Positions 1 to 6,634 of a stretch of DNA of 12,604 nt are shown here, piece after piece. This DNA is from Campylobacterales bacterium. GTDB taxonomy: Bacteria; Campylobacterota; Campylobacteria; Campylobacterales; QNZT01. Below the pieces are notes generated by a model. It did not search any database. It saw only the letters and a program-made list of their open reading frames with translations, and had not been told where the DNA came from. A program made the translations under genes and the position numbers. The first letter of the stretch is position 1. Each line of letters opens with the position of its first letter. The DNA lies in NCBI GenBank assembly GCA_027081495.1, contig JALWKJ010000187.1:1-12604 (forward strand), given 5' to 3'.

Positions 1-45
1 ACCTAATTTGTTTTTGATGATTTTCTCTTGTGTATGCAGATTCAT
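1..45 (-). CDS. Transposase, IS481-like, N-terminal fragment cut by the window edge
   Basis: An ATG at 45-43 on the minus strand opens a frame that runs off the left edge after 15 codons and reads MNLHTQEKIIKNKLG. A strong Shine-Dalgarno sequence (AGGAGA) sits 4 bases before the start. The N-terminus resembles my recollection of a group of IS481-family DDE transposases whose first residues are followed by a helix-turn-helix segment; that downstream part is outside the window. Seen: start, ribosome binding site and 15 open codons. Inferred: the family, from a short N-terminal match only. The leader contains a hairpin over the ribosome binding site and a possible terminal inverted repeat, both consistent with an insertion sequence. 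It could instead be an unrelated gene. Confidence 0.5.
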   Translation of the reverse strand, partial: MNLHTQEKIIKNKLG

Positions 46-49
46 TGTC

Positions 50-74
50 TCTCCTGAACTTCTTGTCCAGGAGA
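50..74 (-). promoter_or_regulatory. Hairpin sequestering the transposase ribosome binding site
   Basis: Read on the minus strand, the arms UCUCCUGGAC and GUUCAGGAGA pair over 10 bp (nine Watson-Crick pairs and one G-U) around a five-base loop AAGAA. The 3' arm contains the AGGAGA Shine-Dalgarno sequence of the gene starting at 45, so the folded RNA would block ribosome access. Leader hairpins that hide a transposase ribosome binding site in read-through transcripts are known from IS10 and IS50. The methyltransferase gene lies upstream on the same strand, so read-through transcription is plausible here. The structure is seen directly; its regulatory role is inferred. Confidence 0.7.
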
Positions 75-100
75 AATTGTAGCTTTATTTTCTTGAATTG

Positions 101-126
101 TGTCAGATTATATTGTGACTATTACA
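101..126 (-). repeat. Possible terminal inverted repeat of the insertion element
   Basis: On the minus strand this stretch begins TGTAATAGTC and ends TGACA. Insertion sequences of this kind often have ends starting with TGT, and position 126 would place the element's end just beyond the methyltransferase stop codon (129-131). The other end of the element and any target duplication lie outside the window, so the repeat cannot be confirmed. It also contains a TATAAT hexamer (112-107, minus strand) that could drive the transposase. Confidence 0.3.
107..112 (-). promoter_or_regulatory. Possible -10 box for the transposase
   Basis: A perfect TATAAT lies on the minus strand about 62 bases upstream of the ATG at 45. 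No convincing -35 element is present, which is common for promoters in Campylobacterota. Transcription from here would start near position 100 and would include the whole hairpin at 74-50, so the hairpin would affect the element's own transcript as well as read-through RNA. Confidence 0.3.
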
Positions 127-128
127 AA

Positions 129-806
129 TTATTTTATCACCAACAGTTCATTACCGCCTTTTTGGAATTCGTATTTGACTTTTTTGACTTCGCATTTAAA
201 GCCGTAGGTTGTCAATTTTTTTATCACTTCGTCAAAGTGTCTTGATTTTTTAGAGCCAAGTTCCAATAACGGGAAGATTCTAACTTCATTCGCAATCTTG
301 CATAAATTAACGATAGATTCTAAATGAAATTTCGCATCGAAATGCTCACTATATAAAAATAGAAAATGCGAACATAACGCTAGATCAAATTTATCGTTAA
401 AAAGTGGCAAATCGGGAAGAGACCCCTCTATATAGCGTCCATCTTTTTTGCCCCGTGGATAATCTTCCAAAAATCGATTCATCGCCTTCATGCGGATTTT
501 TCCAAGTTCCTCGACATCTTTTATCGATCTCCAAATAAATTCGTCTTGATTGTTTTTAGTTTGATCCAAAACGGTTTTGAAAGTTTGCTCGATTCTTTTT
601 TTTATCTTTTTCGCCGAAAATTCATATATCGGATCAACCGAAATAACGCGCCCGCCTTGTTGAGATAACTGTGCATTGAATCCTGCCGGTCCGTCGCCGC
701 AACCTAATATTCTTTTTTCAAGATCGGTCTGGGACAAAGCGAACATCTGAATGTATTCATCGTAAGATCGTCCCCAAGGAACTACTTGTTCAAGTGTAAA
801 AGCCAT
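129..806 (-). CDS. Class I SAM-dependent methyltransferase, substrate unknown
   Basis: This is a 225-residue protein if started at the ATG at 806, which has an AAGGAA ribosome binding site 4-5 bases upstream. An in-frame ATG at 848 would add 14 residues but lacks such a site and lies almost on the predicted transcription start. The sequence shows a Rossmann methyltransferase motif I (GCGDG, residues 35-39), followed by SVDP (56-59) with Asp58 as the likely ribose-binding acid. A conserved-looking segment FDLALCSHFLFLYSEHF lies near 140-156, where motif IV is expected. It belongs to a recognisable family of bacterial proteins beginning MAFTLEQVVPWGRS, usually annotated only as methyltransferases. 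There is no membrane segment, so it is probably cytoplasmic. The acceptor cannot be read from the sequence; the neighbouring glycosyltransferase makes a glycan or small-molecule substrate possible but unproven. Confidence 0.85.
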   Translation of the reverse strand: MAFTLEQVVPWGRSYDEYIQMFALSQTDLEKRILGCGDGPAGFNAQLSQQGGRVISVDPIYEFSAKKIKKRIEQTFKTVLDQTKNNQDEFIWRSIKDVEELGKIRMKAMNRFLEDYPRGKKDGRYIEGSLPDLPLFNDKFDLALCSHFLFLYSEHFDAKFHLESIVNLCKIANEVRIFPLLELGSKKSRHFDEVIKKLTTYGFKCEVKKVKYEFQKGGNELLVIK

Positions 807-856
807 TATTTTCCTTCGTGTTTTTGTCTGTTGAATTTTTTCAGACAATTTATCCT

Positions 857-862
857 ATTATA
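857..862 (-). promoter_or_regulatory. Candidate -10 box of the methyltransferase gene
   Basis: A TATAAT hexamer lies on the minus strand 51 bases before the chosen start at 806, giving a leader of about 43-45 bases. No clear -35 box is seen. The same AT-rich stretch (856-870) can also be read as a weak -10 region (TATAAA) on the plus strand for the divergent glycosyltransferase, so the 103-base gap may carry both promoters. Confidence 0.4.
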
Positions 863-898
863 AATTAAAAAAACAGATGGGTTTGATTACTTTAACTT

Positions 899-903
899 GA
901 GGG
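899..903 (+). promoter_or_regulatory. Ribosome binding site deciding the TTG start of the glycosyltransferase
   Basis: GAGGG lies 6 bases before the TTG at 910. The upstream ATG at 877 is followed in frame by a stop (TGA at 898-900), so it cannot be the start. The protein begins directly with the first beta-strand of the fold when read from 910. Confidence 0.6.
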
Positions 904-909
904 ATCGTT

Positions 910-1968
910 TTGGGTATCAATATTTTACACCTTATCACAGGTCTTCCGATAGGGGGCGCCGAAAAAGTTTTACTCGATCTTTGTATCAATCTTGATAAAA
1001 AAAGATTTACAAATTTCGTAATAGGATTGAACGACGAAAAAGATTTTACCCTGGATTTTAAAAAAAACGGGATTTTCGTTAAAAATTTAAATATGAAAAA
1101 AAAACCAAAAAGCTTTATGCAAACCGCATTATATATCAATAGATTCATTGAAGATTATGATATTCATATATTACATGCGCATATGTTTCATCCGCTGGTA
1201 TTTGCTTTTATAGCAAAACTAAAATACTCAAAACTCAAGGTCGTTTTTACTTCGCACAATGTAAACATCGGCTCAAAAAAACGAGAGATGATAACTTATC
1301 TTTTAAAACCGTTTAGAGATGTTGATATCGTTTTTTCTTCCGACATGATTACAAAAATGTACAAAAGAAATTGTATCGTCATTCCAAACGGAATCGATAC
1401 GAAACCTTATATGCGAAAAACTCGAAAAAACGATATATTTACTTTTATCTCCGTAGGCGTTTTAAGAAGGCAAAAAAATCAACTTTTTTTACCGTCCGCC
1501 GCCGCGTATTTAAAACAAAAGGGTATTAAAGATTTTCAGATTCAAATTGTAGGCGGCGCCGACGCCAGCGGCGATATGCGAGAAGATATAGAAAATCAAA
1601 TCAAAAAATACGGCGTAGAGAACGAGATAAAGATGTTAGGTCCTCGCCGCGATGTCTCAGAACTTTTACAAAAAGCGCACTGTTTTGTCATGCCTTCTCA
1701 TTTTGAAGGATTTCCTATCGCCTTATTGGAAGCGGCGGCGGCGGGTTTGAGCGTGGTTTCGACTCCCGTTGGAGCTATCGCTTCCGTCATAGACGACGAT
1801 AGCGGATATCTAACCGATATCGAATACTTCGCGGATAAAATGTTAGAAGTTATTACCGATACGAACGAGGCTAAAAGGCGGGCTAAAAATCTTCAAAAAA
1901 AAGTTATCGATTCTTTTTCTATAGAGAGTACGGTAAAAGCTCATGAAAAAATTTATGAAAAAATTTAG
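910..1968 (+). CDS. GT4-family glycosyltransferase
   Basis: This is a 352-residue GT-B fold glycosyltransferase that starts with TTG and would transfer a sugar from a nucleotide-sugar donor. The N-terminal domain opens with a short beta-strand and the acceptor-side glycine motif GGAE (residues 15-18). The C-terminal donor-binding domain begins around the NGID motif near residue 160. It contains the retaining-enzyme E-x7-E signature in SHFEGFPIALLE, with Glu266 and Glu274. No signal peptide or transmembrane helix is seen, so it probably acts at the inner face of the membrane. Length and motif order are normal for GT4 (Glycos_transf_1/4). Donor and acceptor cannot be predicted. It diverges from the methyltransferase and converges on the AsnB-like gene with no gap. 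It probably serves lipopolysaccharide, capsule or exopolysaccharide assembly; this is inferred from family and context. Confidence 0.88.
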   Translation: MGINILHLITGLPIGGAEKVLLDLCINLDKKRFTNFVIGLNDEKDFTLDFKKNGIFVKNLNMKKKPKSFMQTALYINRFIEDYDIHILHAHMFHPLVFAFIAKLKYSKLKVVFTSHNVNIGSKKREMITYLLKPFRDVDIVFSSDMITKMYKRNCIVIPNGIDTKPYMRKTRKNDIFTFISVGVLRRQKNQLFLPSAAAYLKQKGIKDFQIQIVGGADASGDMREDIENQIKKYGVENEIKMLGPRRDVSELLQKAHCFVMPSHFEGFPIALLEAAAAGLSVVSTPVGAIASVIDDDSGYLTDIEYFADKMLEVITDTNEAKRRAKNLQKKVIDSFSIESTVKAHEKIYEKI

Positions 1969-3873
1969 CTATTTTCCCCACTTCTCATACCACATCTCAA
2001 ACATCAAAATAGACCATAATCTATCCACATCGGCTTTTTGACCGTTTAAATATCTATCTCTTAAAAAAATGATCTCTTTGACATTAAATATCCCTTCTTC
2101 CTCCAATCTTTTTTCATCAAGATAGGTTAAAAAATACTCTTTTAATTCATCTTTTAGCCACTCGTAGATGGGTACTCCAAATCCCATTTTAGGACGATCC
2201 ATGATCTCTTTTGGAAGGTATTTGTGCGTAATCTCTTTTAATATATGCTTTTTGACCGCGTTTTTGTATTTGTACTCTGAAGGGAGTCTTGCGGCAAATT
2301 CGACGATACGATAATCAAGAAACGGTTCGCGCCCCTCTAAACTTACGCTCATCGTAGCTCTGTCGATTTTCGTGAGGATATCGTCGCTTAGATAAGTTTT
2401 ATAATCTATCGCCATCATTTTGTCGATTTCATCGTTATTGTCGTTTAACAAAGGCGTTTGATCAAAATCCGTTTTAGGATCTAAAAAATCTTTTTTAAGC
2501 AAGCGATCTATCTGCGAGATCGTAAAATAGCTGCTCGTATGATTTAAGATTTCAGCGCCGCTTTTTGATTTTAGCATCAGTTTTGTTTTTTCATATCTGG
2601 TTTTGAAGTTATAGGTTTTATTAAGCAGCGGGATATGTTCGGGGTTTATCGAATTTAAAAACGCTATTGCGGGAGTTTTTAGTAAATTTGGAAATTTCGC
2701 AAAAAGATTACGGTATCCAAGAGCGCGTGCATATTTGTCGTATCCCGCAAATATCTCATCGCCTCCGTCCGCGCTAAGAGACACCGTAACGCTTTTTCTT
2801 GCAAGAGAGCTTACCAAGGTAGTGGGAATCGCCGATGCGTCCGCAAAAGGTTCGTCGTATATAAAAGGAAGATCGGGTATGATTTTTAAGGCGTCTTTTT
2901 GCGTGCAGTAGTAGTCGGTGTGATCGCATCCTAAATATTGAGCTACTTTAGAGGCGTAGGCGGATTCGTCATATCCCTTTTCATAAAAACCGATCGTAAA
3001 AGTTTTAAGTTTTTTTGTTCGGTTTGTCTGAAGCAAAGCGCAAACTAAAGAGCTGTCGTAACCTCCGCTTAAAAAGATTCCAACCGGAACATCCGATATC
3101 ATGCGATACTCAAAAGCGTCTATCAGCAGCTTTTCGCACTCATAAATCGCCTCTTTTTCGGAAATTTTTAGTTTCGGTTTGTTGTAGAAATCTATTACAT
3201 CCCAGTATTTATGTTCGCTTACCTTTTTATTGAGAAGATCTATTTCAAGATAACATCCGGCTTTTAATTTTTTGCAATATTTAAAAATGCAGTATGGTTG
3301 AGGAATGTATTGGTATCGCAAAAAGAGTCCTAACGCTTGAGTATCTATATCTTTGTTAAAATGTTCATATTGGTGAAAACTCTTAAGTTCGCTTGCAAAT
3401 AGTATAGTTGACTCTTTTTGATACCAAAACAGAGGTTTTATCCCCGATCGATCTCTTAGTAGATAGAGTTTTTGTTTTTTTTTATCAAATATCGCAAGCG
3501 CGAACATACCGTTAAATTTATGAACGCACTCTACGCCCCATTTATGGTACGCTTTTAGTATCACTTCCGTATCCGTGTGCGAGTTGAAATCGTAGCCGTT
3601 GTTTTGAAGTTCCGATTTTATCTCTTCAAAGTTATATACTTCTCCGTTATATACGATTTCAATATCATCGAATTTCATAGGCTGACGACCGTGATCGCTT
3701 AGATCCAAAACGGATAGTCTTCTATGTCCAAGTCCGATATTTGCGTTTTGGAGCTTTAAAAAACTATAACCGCCGCAATCTGGACCTCTATGGTGCAAAA
3801 TATCCGTCATCTTTATAAGCGTATTTTTGTCGATACACTTTTTAAAATCGACAAAACCGGAAATTCCACACAT
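1969..3873 (-). CDS. asnB: Glutamine-hydrolysing asparagine synthetase family protein
   Basis: This 634-residue, two-domain amidotransferase is normal length for the family. The N-terminal Ntn glutaminase domain begins MCGISGF, so Cys2 is the nucleophile after removal of Met1, and it carries HHRGPD (about 27-32) and YNGEVYN (about 75-81). The C-terminal synthetase domain has the ATP pyrophosphatase loop SGGYDSS (269-275), then DEPFADAS (340-347) and SADGGDE (367-373). Both active sites look intact. The usual reaction is ATP- and glutamine-dependent conversion of aspartate to asparagine in the cytoplasm. Members of this branch in polysaccharide loci (for example WbpS of Pseudomonas) are thought to amidate uronic-acid sugars, and the adjacent glycosyltransferase makes that a real alternative. 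The ATG at 3873 has only a weak upstream AGAGAG. The gene is the first transcribed leftward from the 3874-4106 spacer, and its stop abuts that of the glycosyltransferase. Confidence 0.92.
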   Translation of the reverse strand: MCGISGFVDFKKCIDKNTLIKMTDILHHRGPDCGGYSFLKLQNANIGLGHRRLSVLDLSDHGRQPMKFDDIEIVYNGEVYNFEEIKSELQNNGYDFNSHTDTEVILKAYHKWGVECVHKFNGMFALAIFDKKKQKLYLLRDRSGIKPLFWYQKESTILFASELKSFHQYEHFNKDIDTQALGLFLRYQYIPQPYCIFKYCKKLKAGCYLEIDLLNKKVSEHKYWDVIDFYNKPKLKISEKEAIYECEKLLIDAFEYRMISDVPVGIFLSGGYDSSLVCALLQTNRTKKLKTFTIGFYEKGYDESAYASKVAQYLGCDHTDYYCTQKDALKIIPDLPFIYDEPFADASAIPTTLVSSLARKSVTVSLSADGGDEIFAGYDKYARALGYRNLFAKFPNLLKTPAIAFLNSINPEHIPLLNKTYNFKTRYEKTKLMLKSKSGAEILNHTSSYFTISQIDRLLKKDFLDPKTDFDQTPLLNDNNDEIDKMMAIDYKTYLSDDILTKIDRATMSVSLEGREPFLDYRIVEFAARLPSEYKYKNAVKKHILKEITHKYLPKEIMDRPKMGFGVPIYEWLKDELKEYFLTYLDEKRLEEEGIFNVKEIIFLRDRYLNGQKADVDRLWSILMFEMWYEKWGK

Positions 3874-4014
3874 ATTTATAACTCTCTTTCTATCAAATCT
3901 TATCTAAGTATTTTACCATGACAAAGATATTCATTAGAACAAATTGTCGGGTGAAGCGTTTTGATAGCGTATTATGAGTATAATCTATTTTTTTCGTAAA
4001 ACAATATTTAAAGA

Positions 4015-4034
4015 ATCGAAAAAAATATTTCGAT
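4015..4034. repeat. Inverted repeat, possible operator
   Basis: ATCGAAA and TTTCGAT form a perfect 7-bp inverted repeat separated by six bases (AAAATA). It sits 34 bases upstream of the -10 box at 4069-4074, a position suited to an activator or repressor dimer. Two copies of AATATTT, one on each side of the left arm, add AT-rich symmetry. The low sequence complexity means it could arise by chance. Confidence 0.3.
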
Positions 4035-4068
4035 AAAAAAACATAAAAATCCTTTTAGCAATTTGTTG

Positions 4069-4074
4069 TATAAT
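4069..4074 (+). promoter_or_regulatory. Candidate -10 box of the csd3 operon
   Basis: A TATAAT hexamer preceded by a T-rich stretch (AATTTGTTG) lies 32 bases before the TTG start at 4107. There is no consensus -35 box, as is usual for sigma-70 promoters of Campylobacter and Helicobacter relatives. It is probably the main promoter for the downstream seven-gene run. Confidence 0.5.
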
Positions 4075-4106
4075 TTGCGTTCATATCTACACTATTGGAA
4101 AAATCT

Positions 4107-5279
4107 TTGAAGCTTTTTAAATCCGTTTTATTATCGCTTTTATTTGTAAAAAGCATATACGCTTATGAACTTTATAACAATACGGTTTGTGATAAAATCT
4201 GGAAAAGAGGAGAGACTCTTTTGGGATTTATGGAAGAAAACAACCTTCCTCTTTCGCTCTATTACGACCTTGACGACGCTGAAGAAAAACTCTCGGCCGA
4301 TATTAGGGGAAATACGATTTATCAAATACTTTATGACAAAGACAAAAGAGTAAAACAGGTATTGATACCTCTAAACGAGGAGCTTCAGATTCACATATAT
4401 GAAGAAAAGGAGAAAATTTATACTCTTGAGATAGAGCCGATTCGCTATCAAACGAAAGATATGGTTTTAGATATCGCCGTAAACTCCGTTTTTTCAAAAG
4501 ATATAGTTGATAAAAGCGGTAATTTTCCGCTTGCGGTCGCCTTGGAGCAGATATTTAAAAACGATGTTCAATTTAACAGATTTAAAAAGGGCGACAGGGT
4601 CATCGCTTTTTATAGACAAAAGGTTCGTCTTGGAAAGTTTTACGGCACCCAAAGAGTAGATTGCGCTTTGATAGAAACGAGAAAAAAGAGTTTTTATAAA
4701 TTTTTGGCGCAGGATGGAAACTATTATGATCAAAACGGCAAAAGTTCAAACAGATCTTCTTTTATAGTTCCTTGTAAATACCGCCGCATCTCTTCAAAAT
4801 TTACGCTTAAAAGATGGCATCCCATACTTAGAAAATTTAGAGCTCATCATGGGATAGACTATGCCGGAAGCATAGGCACGCCGATTCGCGCGGCTTATGA
4901 TGGAAAAGTGATTTTTATGGGGAGAAAAGGAGGATACGGAAATACGATTATCATCAAGCATAAAGGCGGATATAAAACTCTTTACGCGCATCTTAGCAGA
5001 TTTAACAACTCCGTTCGATCAAAACGGGTTAAAAAAGGTCAAATCATCGGTTATCTCGGAAATAGCGGCGTGAGCACGGGACCTCATCTTCATTTTGGAT
5101 TGAGTCTTAACAACAGGTGGATAAATCCCGCGAAAAAAATAGTTTTAACGCAAAAATTAACCGGCGGCAAGCGAAAAACATTTTTAAAACATGTTAAACT
5201 ATGTAAAGCGAAAATAGACAAACTGCTTAATGAATCGGAAGGAAAAGATGTCAAACAGACAAAACATGGAAAATTATAA
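4107..5279 (+). CDS. csd3: M23 peptidoglycan peptidase, Csd3/Pgp3 type
   Basis: This 390-residue periplasmic zinc peptidase closely resembles H. pylori Csd3 (HdpA) and Campylobacter Pgp3, D,D-endo- and carboxypeptidases that trim peptidoglycan and determine helical or curved cell shape. TTG at 4107 is chosen because GGAA lies 7 bases upstream and gives a normal signal peptide (residues 1-19, cleavage after IYA). A TTG at 4095 would add four residues without a ribosome binding site. Residues about 30-200 match the Csd3 N-terminal domains, including the TLLGF segment and LQIHIYEE. The LytM domain follows, with zinc ligands His247 and Asp251 (HHGID), His295 (YAHLS) and His327-x-His329 (GPHLHFG), all present. 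The last 33 bases overlap mgtE. It probably opens the operon. The family assignment is strong; an effect on cell shape in this organism is inferred. Confidence 0.9.
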   Translation: MKLFKSVLLSLLFVKSIYAYELYNNTVCDKIWKRGETLLGFMEENNLPLSLYYDLDDAEEKLSADIRGNTIYQILYDKDKRVKQVLIPLNEELQIHIYEEKEKIYTLEIEPIRYQTKDMVLDIAVNSVFSKDIVDKSGNFPLAVALEQIFKNDVQFNRFKKGDRVIAFYRQKVRLGKFYGTQRVDCALIETRKKSFYKFLAQDGNYYDQNGKSSNRSSFIVPCKYRRISSKFTLKRWHPILRKFRAHHGIDYAGSIGTPIRAAYDGKVIFMGRKGGYGNTIIIKHKGGYKTLYAHLSRFNNSVRSKRVKKGQIIGYLGNSGVSTGPHLHFGLSLNNRWINPAKKIVLTQKLTGGKRKTFLKHVKLCKAKIDKLLNESEGKDVKQTKHGKL

Positions 5280-6618
5280 AGAGCTTATAGAGCTATATCT
5301 ACAGGATCCCGAACACTCAAATATTCCCACTTCCGATGTGGCGAAAGCTCTTAGTAAAATCGCAAAGAGCGAACCCGAGATATTTAACGAATATCTTCAA
5401 AAGATTCCAAACGAGTATCTGGGAGATATCGCGCTTGAGCTTCCCGAAAAATATCTAAAAGGGGTTATAGACGAGCTTGAAAGCGAAGATCTCGTCGAAG
5501 TGGTAGAAGAGCTTGACAGCGACGACGCGACCGATCTTATTCAGGATATCGAGGAGATCGATAAACAAAAAGCCGATGAAATTTTGTCAAATATCAACAA
5601 AGAAGATAGAGAGGAGATTAAAAAACTCAAAAGATACGACGAGGAAGAAGCCGGCGCACATATGCAAACCGAGCTTTTTAGCGCAAGCATCGATGAAACG
5701 GTCGAAGAGTCGATACAAAGATTAAAATCCCTTAAAAAAAGCGGCGAACTTGAAAATGTTCATCAATTATATATAGTAGGGACATTCGGAAAATTGATGT
5801 TTTCCATTCCTCTTGAAGATCTCTTGACATTTGATTTCAATAAAACATACAAAGAGATAATAAAAGGTCATGAAGATGAGTTTAAACCTATTTTTATTCA
5901 CGATACCGACAATATTCATGAAGTAGCGAGAACTTTTCGAGAACACGATCTATCCGCAGTGGCGGTCGTCAACTCCCAAAACGAACTGATAGGTCGTATT
6001 ACCTCGGACGATATTTACGATATTTTACAAGAGAGCGCCACGGAACAGATCTATAATCTCGCCGGTGTCGATGATGAAGCCGAAGAAGAAGAAAATATCT
6101 TTGAAGCCGGCAAGAAGAGGGGAGTTTGGCTTTTTGTAAATCTGCTTACCGCCATACTCGCCTCTTTTGTCATTCAGGCGTTTGATGCGACGATTCAATC
6201 TTATGTCGCTTTAGCCGTGCTTATGCCGATAGTGGCTTCTATGGGCGGAAACGCCGGCACGCAAACTCTCACGGTTACGGTGCGGCAGTTGGCTCTTGGA
6301 GATATCGAACTTAGCAACGCGAAAGAGACTATCAAAAAAGAGGTGGTTTTATCGCTTCTAAACGGGTTTGTTTTCGCTTTCGTGCTAGGGATCATAGCCT
6401 ATGTCTGGTTTAAAGAGAGTATGCTTGGTTTTGTTATAGGCGCGTCTATGGTTATAAACCTTTTTATGGCCGGGTTTTTCGGCGCGATGATACCGCTTGT
6501 TCTAAAAAGACTTCATATCGATCCGGCCGTAGGTTCGACCGTGATTTTAACGACCGTTACCGATGTCGTAGGTTTTTTTAGCTTTTTGGGGCTGGCGTCG
6601 ATTTTTTTGATACATTAA
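5248..6618 (+). CDS. mgtE: Magnesium transporter MgtE
   Basis: This 456-residue Mg2+-gated channel of the inner membrane imports Mg2+. The ATG at 5248 is preceded by GGAAGGA with a 4-base spacer and lies inside csd3. An in-frame ATG at 5230 lacks such a site. Domain order is standard: an acidic MgtE_N superhelical domain (about 20-130), two CBS domains (about 131-260) that bind Mg2+ and gate the pore, then a five-helix membrane domain (about 290-456). The pore signature GGNAGTQ is at 333-339, and the conserved pore aspartate is probably Asp439 in the last helices (TVTDVVG). The length is normal for the family. The 32-base overlap with csd3 suggests translational coupling. The Nudix gene starts 16 bases after its stop. 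Confidence 0.95.
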   Translation: MSNRQNMENYKELIELYLQDPEHSNIPTSDVAKALSKIAKSEPEIFNEYLQKIPNEYLGDIALELPEKYLKGVIDELESEDLVEVVEELDSDDATDLIQDIEEIDKQKADEILSNINKEDREEIKKLKRYDEEEAGAHMQTELFSASIDETVEESIQRLKSLKKSGELENVHQLYIVGTFGKLMFSIPLEDLLTFDFNKTYKEIIKGHEDEFKPIFIHDTDNIHEVARTFREHDLSAVAVVNSQNELIGRITSDDIYDILQESATEQIYNLAGVDDEAEEEENIFEAGKKRGVWLFVNLLTAILASFVIQAFDATIQSYVALAVLMPIVASMGGNAGTQTLTVTVRQLALGDIELSNAKETIKKEVVLSLLNGFVFAFVLGIIAYVWFKESMLGFVIGASMVINLFMAGFFGAMIPLVLKRLHIDPAVGSTVILTTVTDVVGFFSFLGLASIFLIH

Positions 6619-6634
6619 ACAACGAAAGAGAGTG

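Larger units (their letters stand above)
3874..4106. other. Divergent intergenic region between asnB and csd3
   Basis: This AT-rich spacer lies between a leftward and a rightward gene and must hold promoters for both. It contains a TATAAT at 4069-4074 facing csd3, another TATAAT at 3979-3984, an inverted repeat at 4015-4034, and a weak TAAAAT on the minus strand (3915-3910) facing asnB. I see no open frame with a ribosome binding site, no tRNA and no terminator hairpin in it. Confidence 0.6.

Noticed and set aside
30..245. Plus-strand open frame of 71 codons at the left edge
   Set aside because: It lies antisense to the insertion-element leader and the 3' end of the methyltransferase gene, has no ribosome binding site, and its Phe- and Tyr-rich sequence is typical of the reverse of an AT-rich gene.
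807..848. Upstream ATG at 848 as the methyltransferase start
   Set aside because: The 14 extra residues are charged and unlike the family N-terminus. The ATG at 806 has a good ribosome binding site, and the predicted transcription start lies at about 850.
858..1148. Minus-strand open frame of 96 codons across the start of the glycosyltransferase
   Set aside because: It overlaps a clearly supported GT4 gene, resembles no protein I know, and its basic, hydrophobic composition is expected from antisense of Lys-rich codons.
3979..3984. TATAAT as a second csd3 promoter
   Set aside because: It is 123 bases from the start, with no -35-like sequence at suitable distance. In such AT-rich spacer DNA it is likely to be chance, so it was only mentioned in the spacer entry.
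5230..5247. ATG at 5230 as the mgtE start
   Set aside because: It would lengthen the overlap with csd3 and has no ribosome binding site; GGAAGGA directly precedes the ATG at 5248.
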